From Melastoma dodecandrum (taxonomy: Eukaryota; Streptophyta; Magnoliopsida; Myrtales; Melastomataceae), in the NCBI GenBank assembly GCA_029817715.1, contig JARUPY010000271.1:1798001-1862000 (forward strand): a DNA stretch of 64,000 nucleotides. The letters run 5' to 3'. The position numbers and the translations under genes are program-made. Within the stretch, counting starts at the first letter, position 1, and the number at the start of each line of letters is the position of its first letter. Below are positions 24,907 through 36,616 of the stretch, piece after piece. The notes below the pieces were generated by a model, which saw only the letters and a program-made list of their open reading frames with translations, was not told where the DNA came from and ran no database searches.

Positions 24907-26460
24907 ACGGGGGCCCTTTGTTGTGTGGCCGCTCGGCCACCTGTAGCGAAAGATGGAAGAGAGGCTAGAGACAACTCCGCTAATAGTGATGAACCCTATT
25001 GGAGGACAAATTCTAGCTTCTCGCCTCCTCCATCAAGATTATGGGATTGTAGGCTGAACTCGGATGGCCTATCTCGCCATTTCCATGGAACAGGAGATAC
25101 ATCACATAGTAAGGGCCGCCGCAGCAGACTGGGCAGTGACCGCTTCTCGAGCCATCACCATTCGGTATCCGATGGTGCATTTTCCTTTGAGGATAGCCCA
25201 CCAGATATTCAAGGATCTCAAAGGTGGACCTCCCCGCTCCAAAAGTTCAAGGATGATGAGGTTGCAGGATCCTCGTTGAGAGGTAAATAGTTTCAAAATA
25301 TTGCGGTCACCCAATGGTTAATTGTAGTTGAATAAGTATGTGGCGAGTTCCATATTTTGACAGTATTGTATGTGCATATCATCAAGTATTTGCTAATTTG
25401 CATTTGTTTCTCATTTCTTACTTAGGTTCAAGGTCAGTGGCATCGCCTTACTCACGTCCCCATAAGGTAACAGATACATGTCATTTATGAGCATTGCCGT
25501 GTAAAACAAATATATTCCCTGTTGAAAATATATCTTCCATTGGAGCAGAGGTTCTCTGTTGCGAAAGCAGCAGTAAGGTCACCCAGCTTCAGCTCTCCGT
25601 CACCTCTCTCTGAATTCGCAACTTTGAGAGCAAGTCGACATTCATTTCGAGGTCGACATTTCTCAGGCCGTCGTTCTTACACATCCAAAGCAGTTTACCC
25701 CATGGTTTTCGACAATCCTGTTTCGGACCGTGAGGTCTTAGGTGACCCTGATGCTGCCAGTATTGGCAGGCTAGCTCCTGAGATTTCACCATCTTACTGG
25801 CATGAGAGCCGACCAAAGTTTAGACCTGGCCTTTCAGAATCTCAGAAGCTATTGGCATCCCCTGAGGTCGAAGCAAGTTTGAGAAGAGAAGGGTTCCGAT
25901 GGAGCAGTGCGAGCAGTTACGATCTAGTTGGTTACAATGGGGAACAACATAGTGATTCGGGGGATCAGTTTGATGTTTTGAACACAATATTGTCGCCTTG
26001 TGACCGCTCTTGCCAGGCTCAGAAGTGTGGCATATGTGGGAAGTTTCTTTGGCAGAAGTCGCCCTGGAGTTCAAACCGAATCCTTCGTGGCAATGACATG
26101 CCGATTGCCGGAGTCCTCCCCTGCAGTCACGTGTTCCATGCGGATTGCTTGGAGCATTTGACCCCCAAAACTCAGATCTGCGAACCTCCTTGTCCTTCAT
26201 GCCTGCAATTCGTGGGACAGCCACCAGAATCCTCAACGATCAGGGAGTCTTTGCAGAGGGCCCTAAAGTCTCTCCGTAGGAATAGGGGAGACATGTTAAC
26301 GGATGCCCTGCAAGCTCGAGATGACGAGGGAACATCTCAAAATGAGCATAGGTCAGAACGGAAGTGGGGGCGGGTGATTGCTCCATGGAAGATTGGCGGT
26401 TCTTCTCTGAAAAGCCCTTTTAGAAGGCGCTCATTTAAGGGAACAACGGTGAACCTGTAA
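24907..26460 (+). CDS. RING-H2 protein, possible ACG start
   Basis: Predicted E3 ubiquitin ligase-like protein of about 442 aa in three coding exons: 24907-25282, 25426-25466 and 25549-26460. The second exon is only 41 bp; phases are 1 then 0. The C-terminal third carries a RING-H2 finger: CGIC near residue 302, then LPCSHVFHADC and PCPSC, giving C-x2-C, C-x-H-x2-H-x2-C and C-x2-C. The rest is Ser/Arg-rich and probably disordered. The N-terminus reads GALCCVAARP, which in relatives I remember directly follows the initiator Met. Here the codon in that place is ACG at 24907, the upstream in-frame stop is TGA at 24862-24864, and no ATG lies between. MGALCC would be a myristoylation plus palmitoylation signal and suggests membrane attachment. 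Alternatives are an ATG in an unseen upstream exon, a later start, or a sequence error. Substrate and pathway are unknown. Confidence 0.8.
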
Positions 26461-28082
26461 TGGAGGACGGTCTCCTCTAGCTTGGAGCCAGTCCCTGGCC
26501 ATGTACTTTAAAGTTAGGTTTTCGTTTTATCGTCTTAGTAGGCAGTCGGTCTTTTGTACTTATTAATCTCGCCTGATGCTTTCGTTGGAGTTGTGTGCTA
26601 TGCTACTCCTCTGGAAATACCAATAGATGCATTGCGTTCAAAAGCTGGGGTTTGACTTGTTGATCAGAAACTCTGGATAGTTCTATCTGTCCGGATTATA
26701 CCGTGGGTGTAATAACAAGACTCGGAAGTTATACAGAACCATAAAAACGAACATTGAAACCGATTACTTCACCCCAATAATAAAAAGTTGCGCTATTTAT
26801 TTCTCTTTCCAGAAAAAACACCCTGAGCTTGAGCTCATGTCCAGCACAAATTCTACAGCTCCACCAAGCAGATGGTTCCTCTCCTTGCATCAAGTAGAGC
26901 AGTTGTGCTTGACTCCAGCTTATGGTGGAACCTCCGGAATGTCAAAACCCATCAGCAAGTTCATCCACAAACCGATAGAATACTCCCCCCCTCGCCACTC
27001 TCTCGTGAGCCACGGAAGTTTCCAGAATAGTCCTCTCCACAAACTCCAACTCCTAGGATTCTGAACCTTTGTTGACTATGCCATCGAGCAATTCTGACTC
27101 CTCCAGAAACTCCTCTCTCTGGGGCTTTGCAACGCAAACGCATCCTGCAAAAATTGAACTTTCCAAAACAATTGAAACTAAGCAAGAGCATTCGTCCATA
27201 CCGGATACCCAGCAAAGCACACGCTTCTATTTCTGCTGCTATGCTTTGCCATCCTCCTGGTTAATCTCCAAAGAAACCACCCAACCAGAAACCTATTACT
27301 ACTCTATGCATAGCGTCATGTTTAGTTCACCAAACAACACAATAAACCAGTTTACTAGAACTTAGTGAATATGTGAAAATTAGCAGAAAACAAATCAAGG
27401 GGACTAGTAGAAATCAAAGGAGACTTGCAATCGAAGAAAATCATGATTGCTTGAACAGACTACTCCTGCAAATCGAACACATAACTAAGCCCAGCCAACT
27501 CCAACCAGAATATATTCATGCCGAAATACTTCTTTACGAAAACCAGAAACAGCGACTCGGACACTAGAATGACGCCCATGGACGACCCGGCAATGGCAAC
27601 AGTAATCAGCGGTTGCAATCAAAATATTCAATGAACACGCGACAAAGAACCAATTCCCCTTGAATCCCACGTAAAAACGAGCAAAAGGCAAAACAAACAA
27701 AAGGAAAAAGGAAAACGGAAAAAATCGCCAGAAATCGACTGATTAGGGTTTTCTTATTTTTGGTGAGGGTTAAGCCCGCGAGGCCGTCATCGCCAGTTGC
27801 GGCTCCGACCGCGGACAGTCGTCATGGCGGGGAAATCGGCAGGACGGAGAGCCTCCGGCGGCCCGGAACATCAGCCGTCCCGGGAAGGGTGGCTTCAACC
27901 GCCGCCGGCATCCGCTCGGATAAGATCAAGTAGTTTATGGGAATTCCCCAGGGTTTAGGGTTTTTGGTCCTTTTATATTGGTTTAGGCGTTTAAATAAAC
28001 AAAAAACGCATATTTCTTTTCTAAAAACAATTGTGTTTGATATTTATTTAATTTAATCAAAATCTACTTTGTGGGTGACGAC
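26461..28082. other. 3' flank of the RING gene and intergenic sequence
   Basis: The first few hundred bases are the 3' UTR of the RING gene. On the minus strand, 27053-27144 could be a terminal exon (acceptor TTTTTGCAG, then an open acidic stretch ending in a stop), but no partner exon was found. A GC-rich block at about 27770-27950, after a TTAGGGTTT-like word, looks like the 5' end of a plant transcription unit; no coding frame could be supported. Confidence 0.35.
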
Positions 28083-28371
28083 TAGGGCGAAAACGAATCG
28101 GCTCGATAAAAATTCAGTTCAAGTTCGACTTTGATCAAACTCGAGCCGAAACACTTACGGCTTGCTCGCGACCCTAATATTATATAATAAATATTATAAC
28201 CTACAGTCGAGTATTTCGAGCCGAGCTCGAACTTTCTATAATTAGACCGAACCGAGCTCGAGCTCCAATTATTTGAGCTTGATCGAGTTCGAGCTCGGCT
28301 CGGACTGTTCCTAATCGAGCCAAGCTCGAGCCTAGGGTATTCGGTCTCGACTTGGCTCGTTTTCACCCATA
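28083..28371. mobile_element. hAT-like MITE, 289 bp
   Basis: The element begins TAGGGCGAAAACG and ends with the inverted counterpart (reverse complement TATGGGTGAAAACG), flanked by an 8-bp near-duplication GTGACGAC (28075-28082) and GTGACCAC (28372-28379) with one mismatch. The interior is full of GAGCTCGAGC-like palindromic words. The 8-bp duplication and TAGGG-type termini fit a non-autonomous hAT element. It has no coding capacity. Confidence 0.75.
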
Positions 28372-28724
28372 GTGACCACTTACCACTTGGTTTGAGTAAA
28401 TCAGGAAGTTTCGGGTTCGAAACTAGTGAACCAACACCAGCCACCGGAGAAAGGCAACAAGGTTCGGCATTCGAGAGCACATCGAAGATCAGGAAAATCC
28501 ATGAGATTCTCAGGAAGTACCGAGCGATGGAAACTCCAGCTCTGCTCCAAAATCGAGCAAATTCAATAGACAAAAAGGGACAACTCCCCTGAGATTTATG
28601 TATGAGAAAACTTCGATGCCCTGATATCACCGCCACTTCCTGATGAAAAGGTGTTCGGCATATGGCTTAATCTTATCTACATGGATCTAACATTTATGCA
28701 GTGGAGTGGCTGAAGGGAGATAAT
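28372..28724. other. Flank of the MITE with an unexplained short open frame
   Basis: A plus-strand frame (28392-28592, 66 codons) has balanced composition and a basic helix-like end (KIRKIHEILRKYRAMETP), but no family was recognised and it lacks a clear start context. Part of the stretch may be 3' UTR of the minus-strand gene that follows. Confidence 0.3.
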
Positions 28725-30309
28725 TTACAGAGAAGACGAAGCTGTTGATTTATGCATCTTGTCATCTTGTGTACTGGAAGGAGGAGGAGAAGAGTTTGAT
28801 GAGATGGCGGCATGATACGATGAAGAGGCAAGCTGAGCCAATGCCGGAATTGCACCCCCTGCATCATTTGAGCGGAACTTATTACTTCACCCAGAACATG
28901 AAATATTGCGACTAGCAAGTGAATCAAGTCCCCAGATAGAAACTACAAGCGGTCGCAATCCCGAATCCTTGGTGTCTATGCTACGAAAAAATTGGGCCTC
29001 TGTTCTGAAGAAACTTGACAAAAGAGCTTCCTGACTACCGTATCCGAGTTTAATACTAAACACAATCAATAGGTTTATACATCCTTAATGTACTAAAACA
29101 AACAAAAAGTTTCATGCCCAATGATATTGACCATTGACCTGTAGACCATGGCATCTTATGAGGGTAAAGCCAGGAGAACCCTACCTGTCAATCCTGCGCA
29201 AGTCGACGAGAATACTATCACTGGAGGCGCCTGCAATGGAAGAACCATTCAGCTTCTAATAGACTAAGCATGACAATCATTACAATAAAGATAATCAAGC
29301 TGTAAAGCTGCAGAGCAGAAATTAAACGAATTGCTGGATTGATGTTAATAAGCTACACAACAAGTGATTAAATGATTTGATACAACGCATAATGCATGAA
29401 TTTCCTCGTAAGAGGTACCATTTGCATATGTTATAAATAATATCTGCCTGGTGATTACAATAAGAACAATAAAAAGCAGGAAGCAGTCCCAGCATAAACA
29501 ATCCCAACAACGACACGTCCTGAGAAAAAGGCATAAATTAACAGAAGACATTATAAATAAGTAAACCATCCAAAGTTGATATCGACATAAGAATTTGAGT
29601 ACTCGAAAGAGAAAAGCATCATCATTAGTGCACGTATAACCAACAAACAGGAATATATATGTCTGTGTGTGAGTGTGCGCAAGATGACAACAACAACATC
29701 AGACAGACATGGAGATTCTTAAATCACAACAAATATAGCTTACACAAAGATAATACCGAGAGCAGATGAGATGAACCGAGGTCAGCTAAACACAGTGGAG
29801 TTGCCAAAAGCAAAAGGCAAGTGGACACTTACGCCAATGAGAAAGTGCAGCCACATAGGCCCTTTAACCCATTTACGAACAACCGGCATCACTGCAACAA
29901 GAAGAGCACATGAAAGAACACCATTATAGCGTACGCTCTCACTGAGACATGCCTACATGCAGCAAGACATCAATTCCTCAACGAATTCCAGTTAGCCCTT
30001 TTACATAGTTCAATGTGGTTTTCCAAGCTGGCCCAACAAGAGCAGAAGCCATCCCCGAATAGGAAAGATCCACTAAACAATACAGTAACAAAATGATCAG
30101 ATTACCACCACTGCACGCGATCCTCTAGATTCTGCAATGGTCAAATCCAAACTAACCGCCACAATAACAAATCCAGTACCATAAAACGCACAATCTCATA
30201 AATCAGAACAACAAGAAACACACTAAAGAGCCGGAAATTGGAGGAAATTTACTCTACCATGGTTAAACCCATAGAATGCACTGGCAGTGCCACCCAAACC
30301 CGACCCAAT
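28725..30309 (-). CDS. Small conserved hydrophobic protein of unknown function
   Basis: Four short exons on the minus strand join in frame: 30258-30309 (IGSGLGGTASAFYGFNH), 29833-29891 (MPVVRKWVKGPMWLHFLIG), 29185-29230 (APPVIVFSSTCAGLT) and 28725-28858 (GGAIPALAQLASSSYHAAI and a Ser/Pro-rich tail to TAA). All have good splice signals, such as CTTTTGTTCAG, TTGTTGCAG and GTAAGTG. Together they give about 96 aa with one or two hydrophobic segments, resembling small uncharacterised plant proteins that I remember only by sequence; membrane or organelle location is inferred. The initiator Met is not fixed: an upstream exon within about 30415-30648 could end in ATG just before a GTAAAC donor, so that Met would precede IGSG, or supply a longer leader. 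The lower limit of the feature is the stop codon; the coding start may lie beyond 30309. Confidence 0.7.
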
Positions 30310-30650
30310 CTGAACAAAAGACCAAAACCCGATCATTAACAAAAAGAACAACCGAATCCCGTACGAATTGCCCGAAAACAAAGTAGAAAGGGGGGGGGGG
30401 GGACCATGGAGAAGCTATCTCTCATCAGCGGCGGCAAATTCCACCCGCTCGTTTCCTGCGTTTACCATCCAAAAGGTAAATTCCACGTCGAGGCCCATGC
30501 GGCGATTCATCGAAAAGCAGACAAGTCGGAAAGAAATCGAGGAAGAGGAAGAGGAGGCGACCATGTGCTTGGAGAGAGGAGCGGCGCAGTGATGGCATCG
30601 TAGATGGTGGTGGTTGTTACGGCTGCCTTCCGCCGCCATGAATCTCAAAG
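30310..30650 (-). other. Probable first exon and leader of the small hydrophobic protein gene
   Basis: A G13 run (30390-30402) and a GC-rich block occur here. On the minus strand an open frame starts at 30648 or 30639 (MAAEGSRNNHHHLR) and runs past a possible donor after TTTTGGATG that would splice in phase 0 to the exon at 30258-30309. Whether this frame is coding or leader cannot be decided. Confidence 0.4.
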
Positions 30651-31798
30651 CCCTGGCTTCCCCCCTTGGGTCGCCGATAAAAAGGTGATTTTAGATTATT
30701 TTTCTTTTAATCACTAAACTGAACTCCCTCAAAATTAAGGGGCTTTTGGAGTGCTGAATATAATAAATAAATAACCGAGGGTAAAATAGGATTTTGCCTC
30801 CTCTGATGGGATTAAGGGGATAGCAGGGTTGAGGGGCGTTTTCGTCACTAGATAAAAAAAATTATTGGACTACCACCGGTCCCCTCTCCAATCCGGACGC
30901 ACATACGAAATCCAACGTCGGATCTGGGTTGATGCCAGAAAACAATCTGCTAAGTATGAATGATCAAATTACAAAACCTCTCTCACATCATAAATAACAA
31001 TGGCAATTAAAAAAGAGGGATATTAATGATAGTGAGTAAAAGAACTGAACAATGCACGTGAGATTCACGTGAAGATCGTCATCAATATTCCAAAAACTTT
31101 TCCTTTAGGTGGGTGTGTGACTTTTTCTTTTTTTGTTTTTTTTTTAAAGTTACATTTTAGGGAAAAAGGTCGCCACGGATGGATGGACCGCCCCCCGACC
31201 GACCTCAAAAAAATTTTTTTTTTTTTAAAAGAGTCTTATCCTTCCCGTACAAACACCAGATCGCATTTATCCACATGTCCACACCTTATCGACTCTTCAT
31301 GTCCCCCCCGCCCCCCCTTCAGTGGATACTTTGACAAGTGAAAAACCTAAAACTCACTTCGGCTTGAGACTTACGAGCACACTTGTGAGGTTGTTAGTTT
31401 ATCTTCGTGATGGGCAGATGCCTGAAAATTGGAACCCAACCCACCCCACAAAAAATAAAAACAAAACTCAAGTTCATGGGTTATAACCTAACTCCTTTTC
31501 TGATGGGGGGAGCGTCGGTTACTTCTTCACCCCCGATAATAATTGGACCTTGAATAATTTAGTAAAAAATTTAAATGATGAAAGGGAAGTACGATATTAT
31601 TACATTAAATAAGTTTTTTTAAGAAAAAAGAAAACATGGGGGCGGTGGGTGGTGGTGGTGGGTGCGCCCTCTCTCCCTCCCTTCCCTGTCCCTACGTGCA
31701 GCAGCGCACACACACACCCCCAACACAGACAGACACTGCACACAAACGAAGTCCCTCCCCCCTCACTTTCCCCATCTCTTTCTCCTCCTCCTTTTTTT

Positions 31799-31832
<34 letters not shown>

Positions 31833-31869
31833 TTTCGCCAAAGCGAGAGAAAAGAAAAAACACAACCCC
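30651..31869 (+). other. Intergenic region, promoter and leader of the GH17 gene
   Basis: AT-rich sequence with T-, A- and C-runs; no gene is seen. The last 200 bases are pyrimidine-rich and form the likely promoter and 5' UTR of the glucanase gene. Confidence 0.45.
31801..31829 (+). repeat. (TC)n microsatellite in the GH17 leader
   Basis: About fourteen TC units lie 40 bases before the ATG at 31870. CT/GA repeats are common in plant leaders and promoters. Confidence 0.9.
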
Positions 31870-34072
31870 ATGGAGGGGATTATTGTTATTACCGGGAGGT
31901 TGACATGGTCGGGATTGGTGGTCTTATTAATGGTGGCCACCGTGGCGGAGGGGTTAGGGGTTAACTGGGGGACTCAGGCCACCCACCAGCTTCCCCCTAA
32001 GACGGTTGTGCAGATGCTCAAGGACAACGGCATCTCCAAGGTCAAGCTCTTCGACGCCGCCTCCTCCACCATGACAGCCCTCTCCGGATCCGGCATCGAG
32101 GTCATGGTCGCCATCCCGAACGACCAGCTCGTCTCCCTCACCGATTACTCCGCCGCCCAGAAGTGGGTCCAGCGCAACGTCTCCCGCTACAACTTCAACG
32201 GCGGCGTCTCCATCAAGTCTGTCCTTCCAATCCCCTTCTCTATCATTTTTTTCCCTGTTTTTATTATTATTTTATCTTTTGGGTCTTGATTTGGGTCTAG
32301 TTGTTTATTTGTTCTGCAGATCAATCCAAACCTCTGCCAATAATAATATTAAATAAATTGAATCTTTTGAAATCGGATCAGCATAAGTCATTCGTTCATT
32401 CCTTCGACTAGTACTTTTTCTTTCTTCAACGCGTTTCTGATGCAATGTTTGACTTGCTGGAGATGATTAGATCCTCCTCATAAATCGGCTGCCTTTATTG
32501 GGTTAGGGGAATAGTGTGAATGACTAGGTTCAGCTGAGGTGTGTTCCGCTGAAATTAAGACGGAGACTCTGTTTGCTTTTGCACGATGGATGACTATGTT
32601 TGTGGTCCCAGGATCAAGTCGCTTGTTAATGGTTCTCATTTAAGAATAAAAAGAATCAATAGATTAGATGAGTTTTGTGTGTTTATTGCATCGTGACTGG
32701 ACTACAGGTCTTAATAGCACAGAATTGGTGTAGCTTACAATCGATTGCAATGCGTGGATTTGCATGACTTTCTCTGATCATGGAACGGCGCGGTTCGTCT
32801 TACATACTAAAGTTCTTGTATAAGTATTCTTGGACCTAGCTGTTGTCTCTGATCATGTGCAAAAACTTGTTTGTCCGGCTTCTAGGATCGTCAATTTCAT
32901 TTTCCGGTGAGATAAAACAGGCCTGACTTCTGGTTTCTGGGATTCTTCTTTTTTTTTTCATTTGTTGCAGGTATGTTGCGGTTGGCAACGAGCCCTTCCT
33001 ATCATCCTACAATGGCTCGTTCCTCAACGTTACTCTCCCTGCGCTTCAGAACATCCAGAACGCCCTTAACGAGGCCAAGCTAGGTGACACCATCAAAGCC
33101 ACCGTCCCCCTGAATGCCGACGTCTACAATTCCCCTGAATCCAACCCGGTCCCCTCTGCCGGGAGATTCCGCAGCGACATCAGCACGCTTATGACTCAGA
33201 TTGTTGAGTTCTTGGCCCAGAACGGTTGCCCGTTCACCATCAACATATACCCCTTCCTCAGCCTTTACGGCAACGACAACTTCCCCTTCAATTATGCGTT
33301 CTTCGATGGGGCGACGCCAGTCCTCGACAATGGGATACAGTACACAAATGTGTTCGATGCCAATTTCGATACCCTGGTTTCGGCTCTCAAGGCCGCTGGG
33401 CATGGCGACATGACTATCATAGTCGGTGAGGTCGGATGGCCGACCGACGGTGACAAGAATGCAAACGTCGGTAATGCCTACAGGTTCTACAATGGCCTCT
33501 TGCCGAGGCTTGGGGCAAACATGGGCACCCCTCTTCGGCCGGGCTACATTGAGGTCTACCTTTTTGGGCTCATCGACGAGGATATAAAGAGTGTCGCACC
33601 CGGGAACTTTGAGCGGCACTGGGGGGTATTCCGCTACGACGGGCAGCCCAAGTTTGCACTGGATCTCTCGGGCAAGGGCCAGAACAAGCTCCTCATAGGG
33701 GCACAGAACGTGCAGTACCTCCCCACACAGTGGTGTGTCTTCAACCCGAACGCCAAGGACCTCAGCAAGCTTGGGGAAAACATAAACTATGCGTGCACAT
33801 TCTCAGACTGCACCGCGCTCGGGTACGGCTCCTCATGCAATGGTCTGAGTGCGAACGATAACGTGTCCTACGCATTCAACATGTACTACCAGGTGCAGAA
33901 CCACAATCCCCTGAGCTGCAACTTCCAGGGTCTGGCCATGTTGTCCATGCAGAATCTGTCACAGGGCATGTGTAGTTTCATAATCCAGATCGCGTCATCG
34001 CCATTGCCGCTGCCTTTGCCGTCATTGATCGGGTTCGCCATCTTGACCTCACTCGGGCTTTTGCTGCTCTAG
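31870..34072 (+). CDS. GH17 beta-1,3-glucanase-like protein with X8 (CBM43) domain, GPI type
   Basis: Predicted cell-surface glucan endo-1,3-beta-glucosidase of 482 aa in two exons, 31870-32216 and 32971-34072, with a 754 bp intron in phase 2. It has an N-terminal signal peptide (hydrophobic [12 protein letters not shown]), then a GH17 barrel beginning [19 protein letters not shown]. The expected acid/base Glu lies in VAVGNEPFL and the nucleophile Glu in [12 protein letters not shown], so both catalytic residues are present. An X8 domain follows from WCVFNP with its Cys set ([19 protein letters not shown] and later CNFQG and MC). The C-terminus is hydrophobic after a small-residue stretch, as expected for a GPI anchor. 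It closely resembles Arabidopsis glucan endo-1,3-beta-glucosidase 8-like proteins, which act on callose at walls and plasmodesmata; the exact role is inferred. A retrotransposon sits 222 bp past the stop, so the 3' UTR may be altered. Confidence 0.95.
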
Positions 34073-34289
34073 CTGCTTGCTTTTGTGTACATAACATTAA
34101 TCTTGGGGTGGAATTTCATTTTTTTTTTGTGGCCATTTCATTGGTTTTGGCGATTCAAAAGCAAACAATAAGCAAAAGTTTCAGCCAATGTTTGATCTCG
34201 TCCTCATTTCCATGGTTTTCTAGTGAGCGCAGATGGCTCACTAATGTCGAGCTCTTTGCTGGCCAACGCGATTCCCATTCTTTAGTTAT

Positions 34290-34294
34290 GTCTG
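34290..34294 (+). repeat. Left target-site duplication (GTCTG) of the Sirevirus-like element
   Basis: GTCTG directly precedes the left LTR and is repeated exactly at 47210-47214 after the right LTR. This is the 5-bp duplication expected for Copia integration. Confidence 0.9.
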
Positions 34295-36616
34295 TGTTAC
34301 ACTAAGAGGGGGGTGAATTAGTGTTAATCTCCAAAATTGGATTTTAACCCTTTTTCGTTTTACCCCGCAGCGGAATGAAAAGCTTCTGTTAAACAGAGCC
34401 TGTAAGTTTCTGTAAGACAGAACGTTTGATTGTGTACGCAAATTTGTTTGATGGACACAAGGATTTTTATAGTGGTTCAGCAAATTGCTTACGTCCACTC
34501 TTCACCCAGATATTTGGATGGTTTCCACTCAAATGTATCTCAGTACAAATTACACAAGTGATAGCAACCAAAAGCAAACCCGTAGGGTTCTGTACAATAG
34601 AGGCTTGAGTGGCAGAACACAGACCAGAAGGTTCTGTGCCGTAGAGGCTCGTTATGTAGCACAAACCCGAAGGTTCTGTACTATAGTAACTTAGGCTCAA
34701 TACAGACCAGGAGGTTCTGTATCGTAGAGAGTAAGGCACAACACAGACCAGAGGGTTCTGTGTCGAAGAGACTTAGGCACAACACAGACCAGAGGGTTCT
34801 GTGTCGAAGAGACTTAGGCACAACACAGACCAGAGGGTTCTGTGTCGAAGAGACTTAGGCACAACACAGAGGGTTCTGTGTCGAAGAAGGTAGGCACAAC
34901 ACAGAGGGTTCTGTGTCGAAGAAGGTAGGCACAACACAGAGGGTTCTGTGTCGAAGAAGGTAGGCACAAACCGTAAGGTTCTGTACCGAGTATGCCAATC
35001 CACAACAGAAGGTTCTGTATAGGAAAATGACTTAGTTGAGAAGCACAGATCTGAAAGATTCTGTACCAAGGGTAGTCGACCTTCTACTGAACAGACCGTG
35101 AGGTTCTGTAGCAAAAGTGACCAGGAAAATGTATGCACAGACCCGTAGGGTTCTGTACTACAGAGGGTTGTACAGACCGTAAGGTTCTGCACTAAAGTAG
35201 ATTCAGACCTGAAGGTTCTGCTCTACAGAGGGTTATACAGATCCGAAGATTCTGTACAACAGAAGGTTGCACGCGTTAACGTGACTAACTAGGTAACCAA
35301 ATGCGCAATCCTCTTAAGGAAAACGACTTCGTGGCGTACCCCACGCGAGCACGTAGCGGACCCTACGCAAGCGAACAGCAACCCCTGTTCAAGGATGGAT
35401 TTTCCCTCCGGCGGCTCCACACGACCTGCACGATCTCCTCGAGATAGCGACTATGTGGCGTACCCCACACAAGCACGTAGCATACCCTACGCAAGCACGC
35501 AGCAGACCCTGCGCAAGCACGTGGCAAACCCCACGCAAGCACGTGGCAAACCCCACGCAAGCAGACGGCAGCCTCCGTCCTAGGTTCCTGCACACAGAGT
35601 TCTACACAACAGAAGCTGGTCAGTCCCTCACCTTCTGTGCTCCCGAGGTTCAGCCCTTCTCTCCGGCCCGCTGCACGTTGCCCACGTACACACGCTTCCA
35701 ACAACGTATCCTGCAGCTTCCAGCCGAGTCCCTCGAGCCCCCGAGTCACTCTCCCAGAAGGCTTCACCAACGATGCAACTTCCGCCGGTAGTACTCCTCG
35801 TGTGACTAACTCGAACGAATGAAAGAACTAAAGCAAGCTCAAGCACACGCTCTCTCTGGACAGAATGGGATGGGAGAAAAGAATTGTCGGATATATTTTA
35901 CATGGGAGAGAGGGCGTGGCTATTTATACATAAAGGCTAAGAAGAAAACTTAAATGGGAAAAGATAAAAACGAAATCTGCAAAACAAGAAATTAAAAGTT
36001 AGTTTACAAAATAAACAGAATGATATACACGTGCAAGCATTCAGAAAATAAATCAGAATAAGATCATGATATATTTTCCATGAATAGTGCACCACAGAAG
36101 GTATCGCAGAAGGTTCTGCTCGATAACCTTCTACAGGTGGAAACAATCGTTGATTTGTTTCCAAATGACTTGAAGTCAATTCCATCCTGATAAAAACACA
36201 CGTGAGAGTGTATCTGGACAGGTGGTGGTGATTTGCAATCAAATAATGTTCGTATATTGATCAAGTAAGCTCACAGAAGCCTGTAGACCAAATAATAGAA
36301 CCTTTCCATATATAGAAGATATATTTCCTTCTACAAGAAACATTATCTCCAATATGATTATTTGAAAATCAAATCATGGTAATCTGATTAGACGAATATC
36401 TTAATCAGATAATATATATTTCGTAATTAAATAATTGATAACTAATCATTTAATTACAAGAATAATTCTTACATAAAGCCCTTAACATAAGAAGCTTCTG
36501 TAGAATAGAATGTTCGACCTTCTGTAGTACAGAGGGTCCGGTTCATCATCAAAACCAAGAATGTTCGACCTTCTGTGGCACAGAGGTCTGGCTCATCATC
36601 AAAACCTTTTCCAACA
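34295..36616 (-). repeat. 3' LTR of the Sirevirus-like element
   Basis: The 2322 bp copy starts TGTTACACTAAGAGG and ends TTTTCCAACA in plus-strand reading. It contains three 41-bp units at about 34738-34860 and 22-bp GCACGTGGCAAACC-type units near 35520-35560. It is 57 bp longer than its partner because it has one extra copy of each unit, offset by a 6-base difference nearby. Confidence 0.95.

Noticed and set aside
27053..27144. Possible terminal exon on the minus strand with an acidic end (EEFLEESELLDGIVNKGSES)
   Set aside because: The acceptor is good but no upstream coding exon or family match was found, so it was left as a note in the intergenic entry.
31600..31863. Open frame of Arg/Glu repeats on the minus strand
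   Set aside because: Translation of the (TC)n microsatellite in the glucanase leader.
35340..35600. 22-bp repeats in the LTR considered as a CRISPR-like array
   Set aside because: Units are contiguous and degenerate, without spacers, inside a plant LTR; they are ordinary tandem repeats.
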